A stretch of DNA of 5,206 nucleotides from Pseudomonadota bacterium (lineage in GTDB: Bacteria; Pseudomonadota; Alphaproteobacteria; UBA828; JAPUJA01): positions 1 through 5,206 of the forward strand of contig JAPUJA010000209.1 in assembly GCA_027296525.1 (NCBI GenBank), in the 5' to 3' direction. Shown one piece after another: positions 1-5,206 of the stretch. The translations under genes were made by a program, and so were the position numbers. The notes beneath the pieces are model-generated. The model made no database searches. It was not told where the DNA came from and was given only the letters and a program-made list of their open reading frames with translations. Numbering within the stretch: position 1 is the stretch's first letter; every line of letters begins with the position of its first letter.

Positions 1-108
1 CGACGCGCGCGCCGTCGCCGGCAGTTTGGCCAGGTACGTTAGACGGTGGAGCCATGCGCTGATTAGATGGTATCATCAGGGAGTTGCCGACAACAGGGGA
101 GCATCGTC
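1..108. other. Upstream flank and leader of the DMFase-like operon
   Basis: No complete gene fits here. All three forward frames are open from the left edge and stop at 40-42 (TAG), 60-62 (TGA) or 134-136 (TGA), so the tail of an upstream gene may be present. The frame cannot be chosen from so few codons. The frame ending at 134-136 gives the most protein-like composition, and it would overlap the start of the alpha-subunit gene by 28 bp. I see no convincing -35/-10 pair. Confidence 0.3.
95..100 (+). promoter_or_regulatory. Ribosome binding site that decides the alpha-subunit start
   Basis: AGGGGA lies 8 nt before the ATG at 109. The earlier in-frame ATG at 67 has no purine-rich site at a suitable distance, and the 14 residues it would add do not resemble the family. 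This favours 109 as the start. Confidence 0.7.
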
Positions 109-420
109 ATGTCGAACGTTACTGTCTACCAGGTGACCGAGGACGATCGGTCTCTCATCGACGAATTCAGGCGGCAGCCCGTCGGTCACCACAGCAGGGA
201 TTTGCAACGGCTGCTCAATCGGTTTCGCGGTGAACCGATCGAGGGCAAATACGTCCTCCTTTGCACGAAGCCACATAAGGAATGGGTGCTGGGGCAGCTC
301 ACCGGCCCCGGCAAGCCGATAAATATCTTCAAAGGGACGCGCTTCAAGAGTCTCGCAGAAGGAGAATGGGAGATCTTCAGGCGGCGGTGGCGGCGATATG
401 CCGGGAGCAAGATCGACTAG
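109..420 (+). CDS. dmfA1: N,N-dimethylformamidase-like alpha (small) subunit
   Basis: A 103-residue soluble, basic protein with no signal peptide or membrane segment. From memory of the 132-residue DMFase small subunit (Alcaligenes/Paracoccus), the conserved core is recognisable. It comprises H27-x-S29-x-x-L32-Q33-R34, then N37-x-F39-R40, P43, G46-x-Y48, the G-x-R-F-K at 76-80, and the FRRR near 90-93. In that enzyme the small subunit packs on the large catalytic subunit and carries no active site itself. The N-terminal part is about 30 residues shorter than the characterised protein, so the helical extension seems to be missing. The gene for the large subunit starts 104 bp downstream on the same strand, the usual order for this enzyme, which strongly supports the call. 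The symbol is borrowed from the characterised operon. Whether the complex acts on dimethylformamide or another amide cannot be told from the sequence. Confidence 0.8.
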   Translation: MSNVTVYQVTEDDRSLIDEFRRQPVGHHSRDLQRLLNRFRGEPIEGKYVLLCTKPHKEWVLGQLTGPGKPINIFKGTRFKSLAEGEWEIFRRRWRRYAGSKID

Positions 421-470
421 ACCCGGCCACGCCGCCGTTCCGGTTCCCGCTCGCGTTTCAGGCTGCCGAG

Positions 471-502
471 CAAGGCTCTTGGAAACCTTGTGGGCGAGCC
501 TT
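471..502 (+). promoter_or_regulatory. Intercistronic inverted repeat with two exclusive foldings
   Basis: In the 104-bp gap between the two subunit genes, AAGGCTC (472-478) is perfectly complementary to GAGCCTT (496-502) across a 17-nt loop. An alternative 5-bp stem, CAAGG (471-475) with CCTTG (486-490), uses the same left arm, so the two folds cannot coexist. The structure ends 9 nt before the ribosome binding site of the beta gene and has no U-run, so it is not a classical terminator. A role in message stability or in balancing subunit translation is possible but is inference. Confidence 0.35.
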
Positions 503-511
503 CGGTCATTT

Positions 512-516
512 GGGAG
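512..516 (+). promoter_or_regulatory. Ribosome binding site of the beta-subunit gene
   Basis: GGGAG lies 8 nt before the ATG at 525. The large subunit therefore has its own initiation site and does not depend on overlap with the upstream stop codon. Confidence 0.65.
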
Positions 517-524
517 AATGAAAA

Positions 525-2774
525 ATGCTCAAGATCACCGGCTACAGTGACCAGATCAGCGTAGCTCCCGGTGAGGCGATCCGGTTCATGGTGAGCTGCG
601 ATGGTCTGAAGTCCTACACCGCCCGGATTGTCCGGATCCTATGCGGAGACGACAACCCCGAGGGCCCCGGCGTCAGGGAGACCGTCGTGAAGACGCCGCT
701 CAAGCGATCCTACCCTGCACGAAAGCAAACTATTCATGCGGGGTCCTGCGCGGTGGTCGAAAGTCAGCCCCTTCTCGAAGACCTCGAAAGCTTCTCGGTA
801 CAGGCATTGATCTTCCCCACCACGCCGACGAAGGGGACGCAAGGGATCATCACGAAATGGTCCGATCGCAACAAGGCCGGTTTCGGCCTGGTGATCGATG
901 ATCAGGGCTCGGTCGCATTACGCCTCGGCGACGGCGAGGGCAACGTCGAGGTCATCGGCGTCGGTAAGCCGTTGGTGTCACACGAGTGGTATCTCGCCGC
1001 GGCAAGCTATGACGCGAAGAGCAGACAGGTTTGCGTATATCAAATACCCCTCGTCGACTATCCGTCAGTGGCTGACCAGGGCGCCGTAAAGAGACGGTCC
1101 ACCATTCGGCGTGTAGGCGGCAACCGTGCTCCGCTCGTTTTCGCGGGGCATTACGTCCGAAGGTCGAAGGAGCAATTCATCGCCGGCGGCCATTACAACG
1201 GCAAGATCGACCGTCCCCGGCTGGCGTCCCGAGCCCTCGACGAGGCCGAAATGCACGCCCTGTTCGAGGGTCCCATCCCTCCCGCTTTGAGGGACGCCGT
1301 TGTGGGGTCGTGGGATTTCTCACGGGATATTCCGACGGAAAAGATAACGGATACGTCCGGCAATCGGTTGCACGGTGAGACCGTCAACCTGCCATCCCGG
1401 GCGATCGTCGGCTACAACTGGACCGGCGATGAAATGTGCTGGCGCCACGCGCCGCTCGAGTGGGGGGCGATACACTTCCATGACGATGACGTCTACGATG
1501 CCGGGTGGGAAGCCGACTTCGAGCTGACAATTCCGGCCAACATGAGAAGCGGACTCTATGCCGCCCAATTGCGCTCAGGCGACGCGGAGGAGTACATCCC
1601 ATTCGTCGTCAAGCCAAAGCCCGGCGCGGAGGCGAAAATCGCGTTCATCCTTCCGACCGCGAGCTACATGGCGTACGGCAATGAGCATATGGCGACCGAC
1701 GGCTGGTCCGTCGAGCTGCTGACCCACCGCGCGACGGAGCTGCATCCCCATCAGATCTTTTTGAATGAGCATCGGGAATACGGCCCTTCTCTTTACGACG
1801 TTCATTCTGACGGCAGTTCGGTCTATTACTCGTCAAGGCTCCGGCCGCTTTTGAATATGCGCCCGAAGCGCCAGGGCGTCCTCGGGGGGAGCGGCTCATC
1901 ACTCTGGCAGTTCAACGCCGACACGCACATCGTCGATTGGCTCGAGGCGATGGGGTTCGATTATGACGTCCTGACCGACGAGGACCTCCACGACGAGGGA
2001 GTCAGAGTCTTGAGACCCTACAGAGCGGTCCTGAGTGGCACTCATCCAGAATATATATCCCAGGAAATTTACGACACCATTTACAACTACACCCGGCAGG
2101 GCGGTCGCTATATGTCCCTCGGTGCGAACGGCTTCTACGGACGCATCGCCTACCATCGGACGAAACCGGGCGTCATCGAAATCCGCTGGGACTACGGCCC
2201 CGACGCAGCGGCGCCCGGCGAATGGTATTGCAGCTTCACCGGTGAATACAGCGGGCTTTGGCGGCGTCAGGCGCGTGGCGCACCCCAGGTCGTGACTGGT
2301 GTCGGCTTTTCCGCCGAGGGGTTCGATGTGTCTTCCTATTATCGCCGTAAGCCCGACAGCTTTAACCCGCGGACTGACTTCATCTTCAAGGGTGTCGGCA
2401 AGGACGAATTGATCGGCGACTTCGGCCTCATTGGCGGGGGTGCGGCGGGGCTCGAAATCGACAGGGCCGACCGAAGCCTCGGCACGCCGCCCCATGCGCT
2501 CGTTCTCGCCTCCTCCGAAGGCCACACCGAAACATACCAGTTGGCGCTGGAGGAAATCGAGCTCAACTACCCAGCGACAGGCGGGACGGAAAACGATCTG
2601 GTCCGCGCCGACATGGTCTTCTACGAAACGCCGAATGGCGGGGCGGTCTTCTCGACCGGATCGATCGCCTGGGCCGGAAGCCTGTCGCACAACGACTATA
2701 GGAACAATGTCTCGCGCATAACGGCAAACGTGCTGAGGAGGTTTATCAGCCTCAAGCCCTTTGCGCCGAACTAG
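525..2774 (+). CDS. dmfA2: N,N-dimethylformamidase-like beta (large, catalytic) subunit
   Basis: A 749-residue cytoplasmic protein, close to the roughly 760 residues of characterised DMFase beta chains. DMFase hydrolyses N,N-dimethylformamide to dimethylamine and formate with a mononuclear iron held by two tyrosines and one glutamate. Residues 1-80 form a small beta-rich N-terminal part. Residues about 85-250 look like a LamG/concanavalin-type sandwich ending in the usual K227-I-D-R-P-R-L segment. From about 365 to the end is the DMFase beta C-terminal catalytic region. Against the Paracoccus site as I recall it (Tyr399, Tyr440, Glu521, with His519, Asn547 and Glu657), the equivalents are Tyr381 or Tyr384 in TASYMAYGNE, Tyr424 in SLYDVHSDG, and His507/Glu509 in GTHPEY. 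Asn535 in LGANGFYG and Glu644 in AAGLEID complete the set. The spacing from Glu to Asn is identical (26 residues), and the later Glu is offset by one. The gene follows the alpha-subunit gene and probably shares its transcript. The family is clear; the substrate is not, because many homologues are uncharacterised. Confidence 0.88.
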   Translation: MLKITGYSDQISVAPGEAIRFMVSCDGLKSYTARIVRILCGDDNPEGPGVRETVVKTPLKRSYPARKQTIHAGSCAVVESQPLLEDLESFSVQALIFPTTPTKGTQGIITKWSDRNKAGFGLVIDDQGSVALRLGDGEGNVEVIGVGKPLVSHEWYLAAASYDAKSRQVCVYQIPLVDYPSVADQGAVKRRSTIRRVGGNRAPLVFAGHYVRRSKEQFIAGGHYNGKIDRPRLASRALDEAEMHALFEGPIPPALRDAVVGSWDFSRDIPTEKITDTSGNRLHGETVNLPSRAIVGYNWTGDEMCWRHAPLEWGAIHFHDDDVYDAGWEADFELTIPANMRSGLYAAQLRSGDAEEYIPFVVKPKPGAEAKIAFILPTASYMAYGNEHMATDGWSVELLTHRATELHPHQIFLNEHREYGPSLYDVHSDGSSVYYSSRLRPLLNMRPKRQGVLGGSGSSLWQFNADTHIVDWLEAMGFDYDVLTDEDLHDEGVRVLRPYRAVLSGTHPEYISQEIYDTIYNYTRQGGRYMSLGANGFYGRIAYHRTKPGVIEIRWDYGPDAAAPGEWYCSFTGEYSGLWRRQARGAPQVVTGVGFSAEGFDVSSYYRRKPDSFNPRTDFIFKGVGKDELIGDFGLIGGGAAGLEIDRADRSLGTPPHALVLASSEGHTETYQLALEEIELNYPATGGTENDLVRADMVFYETPNGGAVFSTGSIAWAGSLSHNDYRNNVSRITANVLRRFISLKPFAPN

Positions 2775-2954
2775 CGTGATCGTGGGGCCCGAAGACGCGC
2801 AGGAGCCAATATCGAGTGAGCTCGACTGAATGGCGTTCGCAGCGGCTCGGCGAGCGGATCTCCTTTGCTCACGGAACCGTCTGTCGATCAGGCGAGGATT
2901 GATCGCGGTCCTTGCAGAGCGCTCAGGAAGCGGATCCTCCTTTCGACCCCGGCG
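2775..2954. other. Intergenic region downstream of the beta-subunit gene
   Basis: No gene is supported in these 180 bp. A forward reading frame opens at 2865 and runs to 3155, but it lies largely antisense to the more protein-like minus-strand ORF at 2955-3188. No GC-rich hairpin followed by a T-run was found after the beta gene, so any terminator there is not of the simple intrinsic type. GGGCCC near 2787 and TCGAG-TGAG-CTCGA near 2813 are short palindromes of doubtful meaning. Confidence 0.4.
2853..2943. repeat. Imperfect short direct repeat pair
   Basis: AGCGGATCTCCTTT (2853-2866) recurs as AGCGGATCCTCCTTT (2929-2943), differing by one inserted C and spaced 76 bp start to start. On the minus strand each copy reads as a Shine-Dalgarno-like AAAGGAG/AAAGGAGG, but no start codon follows at a useful distance in either case. 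The pair may be a local duplication relic or a binding site, and chance cannot be excluded. Confidence 0.3.
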
Positions 2955-3188
2955 TCATTTGGTTTTGCCGATCGAATTCTGAAAGATTTCGACCACATCA
3001 CGATGCAACCACTTTTGGGTTTCTTCTTGCGTAAGAGTTTTGAATTCATGCCCATGATCGAGCTCGTTGTCGACATCCAGGAAGAACCTGCCGTCGCCTG
3101 TGGCGTAGAGCGTCTCGACGCCCATCTCGATTCGTTGCGTCATCGAGGGCGATGAGCCCTTGCTTCCCCCGCCGGGTTGTGATGCCAT
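2955..3188 (-). CDS. Small hypothetical protein, divergent from the monooxygenase gene
   Basis: A 77-residue frame whose body from Met16 reads like a genuine small globular protein. It has the segment ETLYATGDGRFFLDVDNE (25-42), an acidic/His stretch, then LTQEETQKWLHRD (52-64) and a short C-terminal helix-like tail. The pattern of an L-Y-x-T-x-x-G-R-F-F strand followed by an L-T-x-E-E-x-x-x-W-L helix resembles small uncharacterised proteins in proteobacterial accessory DNA; that likeness is from memory. The first 15 residues (Gly/Ser-rich) look less conserved, and Met16 (ATG at 3141-3143) or Met22 may be the true start. No good ribosome binding site precedes either Met1 or Met16. Codon bias is G/C-rich in the first half and weaker in the second. 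A 96-residue forward frame overlaps it antisense and looks less protein-like. The function is unknown, and it may be a decaying gene. Confidence 0.5.
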   Translation of the reverse strand: MASQPGGGSKGSSPSMTQRIEMGVETLYATGDGRFFLDVDNELDHGHEFKTLTQEETQKWLHRDVVEIFQNSIGKTK

Positions 3189-3284
3189 GACGTACAGGGC
3201 GAGCGTCAGGGCCCGGTGATTGGATCAAGGTCGTCGAGACCGGAATGCCGTCGATCGCCGGTCCCCAGCGACCCGATCAGCGAA

Positions 3285-3292
3285 AGGGGAGG
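3285..3292 (+). promoter_or_regulatory. Ribosome binding site that decides the monooxygenase start
   Basis: AGGGGAGG lies 8 nt before the ATG at 3301. The frame is open further upstream to about 3220, but the added 27 residues are arginine-rich and unlike the family, whose members begin directly with M-K-x-G-x-F. The site sets the start at 3301. Confidence 0.85.
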
Positions 3293-3300
3293 CTTGGGCG

Positions 3301-4413
3301 ATGAAGCTCGGTATGTTCATGATGCCAGTCCACGATCCCACTCGGGACTTTCACACCGTCCTCAACGAGGATGTCGAGACGGCGATCCACTGCGACAGGG
3401 TGGGTTTCGACGAGTTCTGGATCGGCGAGCACTACACGAGCCGCAGTGAGCCGGTGAGCGATCCCTTCATCTTCCTCGCCAACCTCATTGCACGGACGCA
3501 GCGGATAAAGCTGGGCACGGCGGTTATTAACCTGCCGCAGCGGCACCCGGCATTGACCGCCGCCCATGCCGCGTTGCTCGATCACCTCAGTGAGGGACGC
3601 CTCTTGTTGGGCATCAGTCCGGGCGGGCTGCCCAGCGATTTCGAGCTGTTCGAAGTGACCGACGCCGACCAGCGCAAGGAGATGGCGGACGAGGCGATCG
3701 ACGCGATCCTAAAGCTTTGGACCTCCGAGGCGCCGTTCGAGATCAACGGCAAGTATTGGCGCATAGCGCTCAAGGAGACCGCGCATCCCGATCTCGGCGT
3801 GGACTCTCTCCCGAGACCCTATCAGAAGCCGCATCCGCCGATCGTCTATGCGGTCATGAGCCCGAACTCGAGCAGCGTGCGCAACGCCGTCGCGCACGGC
3901 TGGGGTTTCTTCTCCGCCAACTTCATACCGACCTCGAACGTGCGCAGCCACTGGGAGGTTTACCTAGACGCGTGTGGCAAGGCGGGGCGCGCGCCGGACC
4001 CCAACGATTGGCGCGTCGCGCGCTCGATTTTCGTCGGCAAGGACGATGCCGAGGCCAAGGATTACATGCTCGATCCGGAGGGTCCCTTTGCCGCCTACTA
4101 CAACTATCTTGCGACACTAATCAAAAGGTACGGCTTCCAATCCATCATGAAGCGCGACCTGGATATGCCCGACGACGAGGTGACCCCGGAGTACGCGCTC
4201 AGGGAATTCTGCATCGCAGGCGATCCCGACTCGGTCTTCGAGCAGGTCATGGCCTTCCGCGAGGACGTCGGCGATTTCGGGACAATCGTCATGACGTCCA
4301 CCGATTTCCTCAACGAGAAACACGGGGCGAGGCTTCTGGATTCCATGACCTTGATGGCCCGGGGGGTGATGCCAAAGCTGAGAGCGGCCGTAGACGCCAG
4401 ATCGGCCGCATAG
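3301..4413 (+). CDS. LLM class (luciferase-like) flavin-dependent monooxygenase
   Basis: A 370-residue cytoplasmic TIM-barrel protein of the bacterial luciferase family, at the usual length. These enzymes use reduced FMN supplied by a separate reductase, plus O2, to oxygenate a small organic substrate. The first strand is MKLGMFMMP. GFDEFWIGEHY (35-45) places Glu43-His44 at the numbers of the LuxA catalytic His44 region. LGTAVINLPQRHP (71-83) matches the flavin-binding strand, with Ala74-Val75 where LuxA has its cis Ala-Ala. LLDHLSEGRLLLGISPGG (92-109) is the next family hallmark, with Ser106 where LuxA has Cys106. PYQKPHPPIVYAVMSPNS is the typical mid-protein segment before the second half of the barrel. 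The overall style is nearer limonene-monooxygenase-like and uncharacterised LLM proteins than light-emitting luciferases. No reductase gene is in the window. The gene lies 526 bp after the DMFase-like operon on the same strand with its own ribosome binding site, so co-transcription is uncertain but a shared catabolic role is plausible. The substrate is unknown. Confidence 0.9.
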   Translation: MKLGMFMMPVHDPTRDFHTVLNEDVETAIHCDRVGFDEFWIGEHYTSRSEPVSDPFIFLANLIARTQRIKLGTAVINLPQRHPALTAAHAALLDHLSEGRLLLGISPGGLPSDFELFEVTDADQRKEMADEAIDAILKLWTSEAPFEINGKYWRIALKETAHPDLGVDSLPRPYQKPHPPIVYAVMSPNSSSVRNAVAHGWGFFSANFIPTSNVRSHWEVYLDACGKAGRAPDPNDWRVARSIFVGKDDAEAKDYMLDPEGPFAAYYNYLATLIKRYGFQSIMKRDLDMPDDEVTPEYALREFCIAGDPDSVFEQVMAFREDVGDFGTIVMTSTDFLNEKHGARLLDSMTLMARGVMPKLRAAVDARSAA

Positions 4414-4760
4414 CCTCAGGCGCGCGGACGGGGTGGTGAAGGCACGTTCGAACCTTTCGTTCGATCGCTTCAGGAACAGGTGGCGGGCGCCGGTCGTCGG
4501 CCTGGGCTACCGAGCTTCGGGGAAATTCACTTGCCGAGGCGTCGAAGCACACGGGCCTCAGCGCGGTACCCCGGCTCGGTCGCGTGGCTGCCATGCTCGG
4601 GCTGTGAGCGATGATCAAAACGCGTACGGTTTGGGGCACTTCTTGTGGCGACCCGGCCAACCATAGGGCCGGCCATACAGCCCACGGCCTCTCGTGAAAA
4701 AAATCTGACGAATGTTTTATTCTCGCCACCTCGCAATGAACTAGGCGTGGGCCCTGCCTG
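4414..4760. other. Gene-poor stretch after the monooxygenase gene
   Basis: These 347 bp contain open frames on both strands, including a GTG-started 77-codon frame at 4433-4666. Their products are Arg/Pro/Gly-rich, have no recognisable motif, and are typical of random GC-rich reading. An AT-rich island (about 4696-4721: a run of seven A, then GTTTTATTC) stands out from the flanks and could be a promoter-like or relic junction sequence. GGCCGGCC near 4668 is a palindrome. No tRNA, CRISPR array or complete insertion sequence is seen. Confidence 0.45.
4448..4464 (+). terminator. Weak hairpin downstream of the monooxygenase gene
   Basis: TCGAAC-CTTTC-GTTCGA forms a perfect 6-bp stem with a 5-nt loop, 34 nt after the stop codon. 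There is no following T-run and the stem is short, so it is at best a weak or Rho-assisted 3' end. The GTTCGAAC core could equally be a chance palindrome. Confidence 0.2.
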
Positions 4761-4871
4761 TCACAACCCTAGCAACCGCTCCCACATCTCGATGACCTTC
4801 TGGAGGACTGCCGACGGCGGGCGCCTCGTACCATCATCGAGGGTGATCACAAGCTGCTCCGTGCCGCTCCA
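4761..4871 (-). pseudogene. C-terminal remnant of an unidentified protein
   Basis: Read on the minus strand, the 36 codons before a TGA at 4761-4763 give a well-behaved protein tail: W-S-G-T-E-Q, then LVITLDDGTRRPPSAVLQK, then VIEMWERLLGL. The strand-turn (V-I-T-L-D-D-G-T) followed by an amphipathic helix differs from the Arg/Pro-rich noise in neighbouring frames, and codons favour G/C at position 3. The frame stays open upstream only to a TAA at 4920-4922 and has no credible start with a ribosome binding site; the sole ATG would give 8 residues. It is therefore read as the 3' end of a gene whose 5' part is lost. I cannot name the family. It could still be a chance open frame. Confidence 0.35.
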
Positions 4872-4917
4872 GGTCCCTCTCCCCAACCGGCTTCTCCCCG
4901 CCCGAGCTGCCCCGCGC

Positions 4918-5202
4918 CTTTACGAGAAATCCCTCGAGTCGAACCACCCTTATCTGGCCATGAGCCTCAACAATCTGGCGGGGCTCTACCAAGCACAGGG
5001 CCGATATGCCGAGGCCGAGCCGCTTTATGAGCGTGCGCTCGCGATCGCGAAGAAGGCGCTTGGACCGGAGCGCCCCGATGTGGCCACGGCCCTGGAGAAC
5101 TACGCCGCACTGCCACGGGAGACCGGACGAAGCGAAGACGCGAGAGAAATGGAAGCGCGCGCCAGGGCTGTTCGGGCCAAGCACGCCGCGGAGAACCCGT
5201 AG
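4918..5202 (+). pseudogene. 5'-truncated tetratricopeptide-repeat (kinesin-light-chain-type TPR) protein
   Basis: From about 4918 the frame reads as the C-terminal end of a TPR_12/TPR_10-type protein. It has EKSLESNHP, then SLNNLAGLYQAQGRYAEAEP, LYERALAIAKKALGPERPDV, and a last unit with the ATALENYAALPRETGRSEDA run and a charged tail to the TAG at 5200-5202. That is one full repeat of about 42 residues plus parts of two more, whereas intact members carry many. TPR units bind other proteins. The frame continues upstream to a GTG at 4645, but those codons do not look like TPR or any protein, so the true N-terminal part is missing. The only internal ATG (4960) would give 80 residues, with no clear ribosome binding site. 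The proline in YAALPRE replaces a residue usually hydrophobic in this helix, consistent with loss of constraint. Such TPR proteins are common in Rhizobiales genomes. A short expressed fragment cannot be excluded. Confidence 0.7.
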
Positions 5203-5206
5203 CGCC

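Noticed and set aside
67..108. Upstream ATG at 67 as the start of the alpha-subunit gene
   Set aside because: It has no ribosome binding site and the extra residues are unlike the family. The ATG at 109 has AGGGGA at the right distance.
282..521. 79-codon forward frame ending just before the beta gene
   Set aside because: It overlaps the alpha-subunit gene in another frame, and its product is Arg/Pro/Ala-rich with no motif. It is a shadow of GC-rich coding DNA.
1899..2690. 263-codon minus-strand frame inside the beta gene
   Set aside because: It lies wholly antisense to a well-supported catalytic domain. Long antisense frames are expected in GC-rich genes, and the product shows no recognisable domain.
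3220..3300. N-terminal extension of the monooxygenase
   Set aside because: The 27 added residues are basic and unlike the family, and a strong ribosome binding site immediately precedes the ATG at 3301.
3717..4439. 240-codon forward frame overlapping the monooxygenase
   Set aside because: It is out of frame with the real gene, and the Arg/Gly-rich product is typical of a shifted reading of GC-rich DNA.
4441..4460. GTTCGAAC resembling a tRNA T-loop
   Set aside because: The flanking bases do not form a T-stem or acceptor stem, and no other tRNA arms are present.
4310..4729. 139-codon minus-strand frame spanning the end of the monooxygenase and the gap
   Set aside because: It is partly antisense to a real gene, rich in Pro/Ser/Arg, and has no motif or ribosome binding site that I can defend.
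4645..4917. GTG-started N-terminal part joined in frame to the TPR tail
   Set aside because: The first 91 codons do not resemble TPR or any other folded protein. The frame is open by chance upstream of the truncated gene.

Overview
The window is high-GC DNA with strong G/C preference at third codon positions and Shine-Dalgarno-led genes. That suits a proteobacterium, most likely an alphaproteobacterium of the Rhizobiales type. The placement is an inference from gene style and gene families; no rRNA or other marker is present.

Region 1 (1-2774) is a two-gene operon. A 103-residue protein (109-420) resembles the small alpha subunit of N,N-dimethylformamidase (DMFase). It is followed 104 bp later by a 749-residue protein (525-2774) that resembles the large beta subunit. 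The beta protein keeps candidates for the unusual 2-Tyr-1-Glu mononuclear iron site: Tyr381 or Tyr384, Tyr424 and Glu509. It also keeps the nearby His507, Asn535 and Glu644. Together the two proteins should form an amidohydrolase that splits an N-substituted formamide or related amide into an amine and a carboxylate. The alpha subunit is short at its N-terminus, so the natural substrate may not be dimethylformamide.

Region 2 (2775-3300) is mostly non-coding. It holds an imperfect direct repeat and, on the minus strand, a probable 77-residue small protein of unknown function (2955-3188), divergent from the next gene.

Region 3 (3301-4413) encodes a 370-residue luciferase-like (LLM class) flavin-dependent monooxygenase with a clear ribosome binding site. 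Beside a DMFase-like pair it suggests an accessory catabolic cluster for a small N- or C-substituted organic compound. No flavin reductase, transporter or regulator is visible in the window.

Region 4 (4414-5206) looks like decayed DNA. A 347-bp stretch has no convincing gene. After it come the tail of an unknown protein on the minus strand (4761-4871) and the C-terminal end of a kinesin-light-chain-type TPR protein on the plus strand (4918-5202). The two remnants lie head to head, both lack their 5' parts, and the implied junction is at about 4872-4920. This fits an accessory region with past rearrangement.
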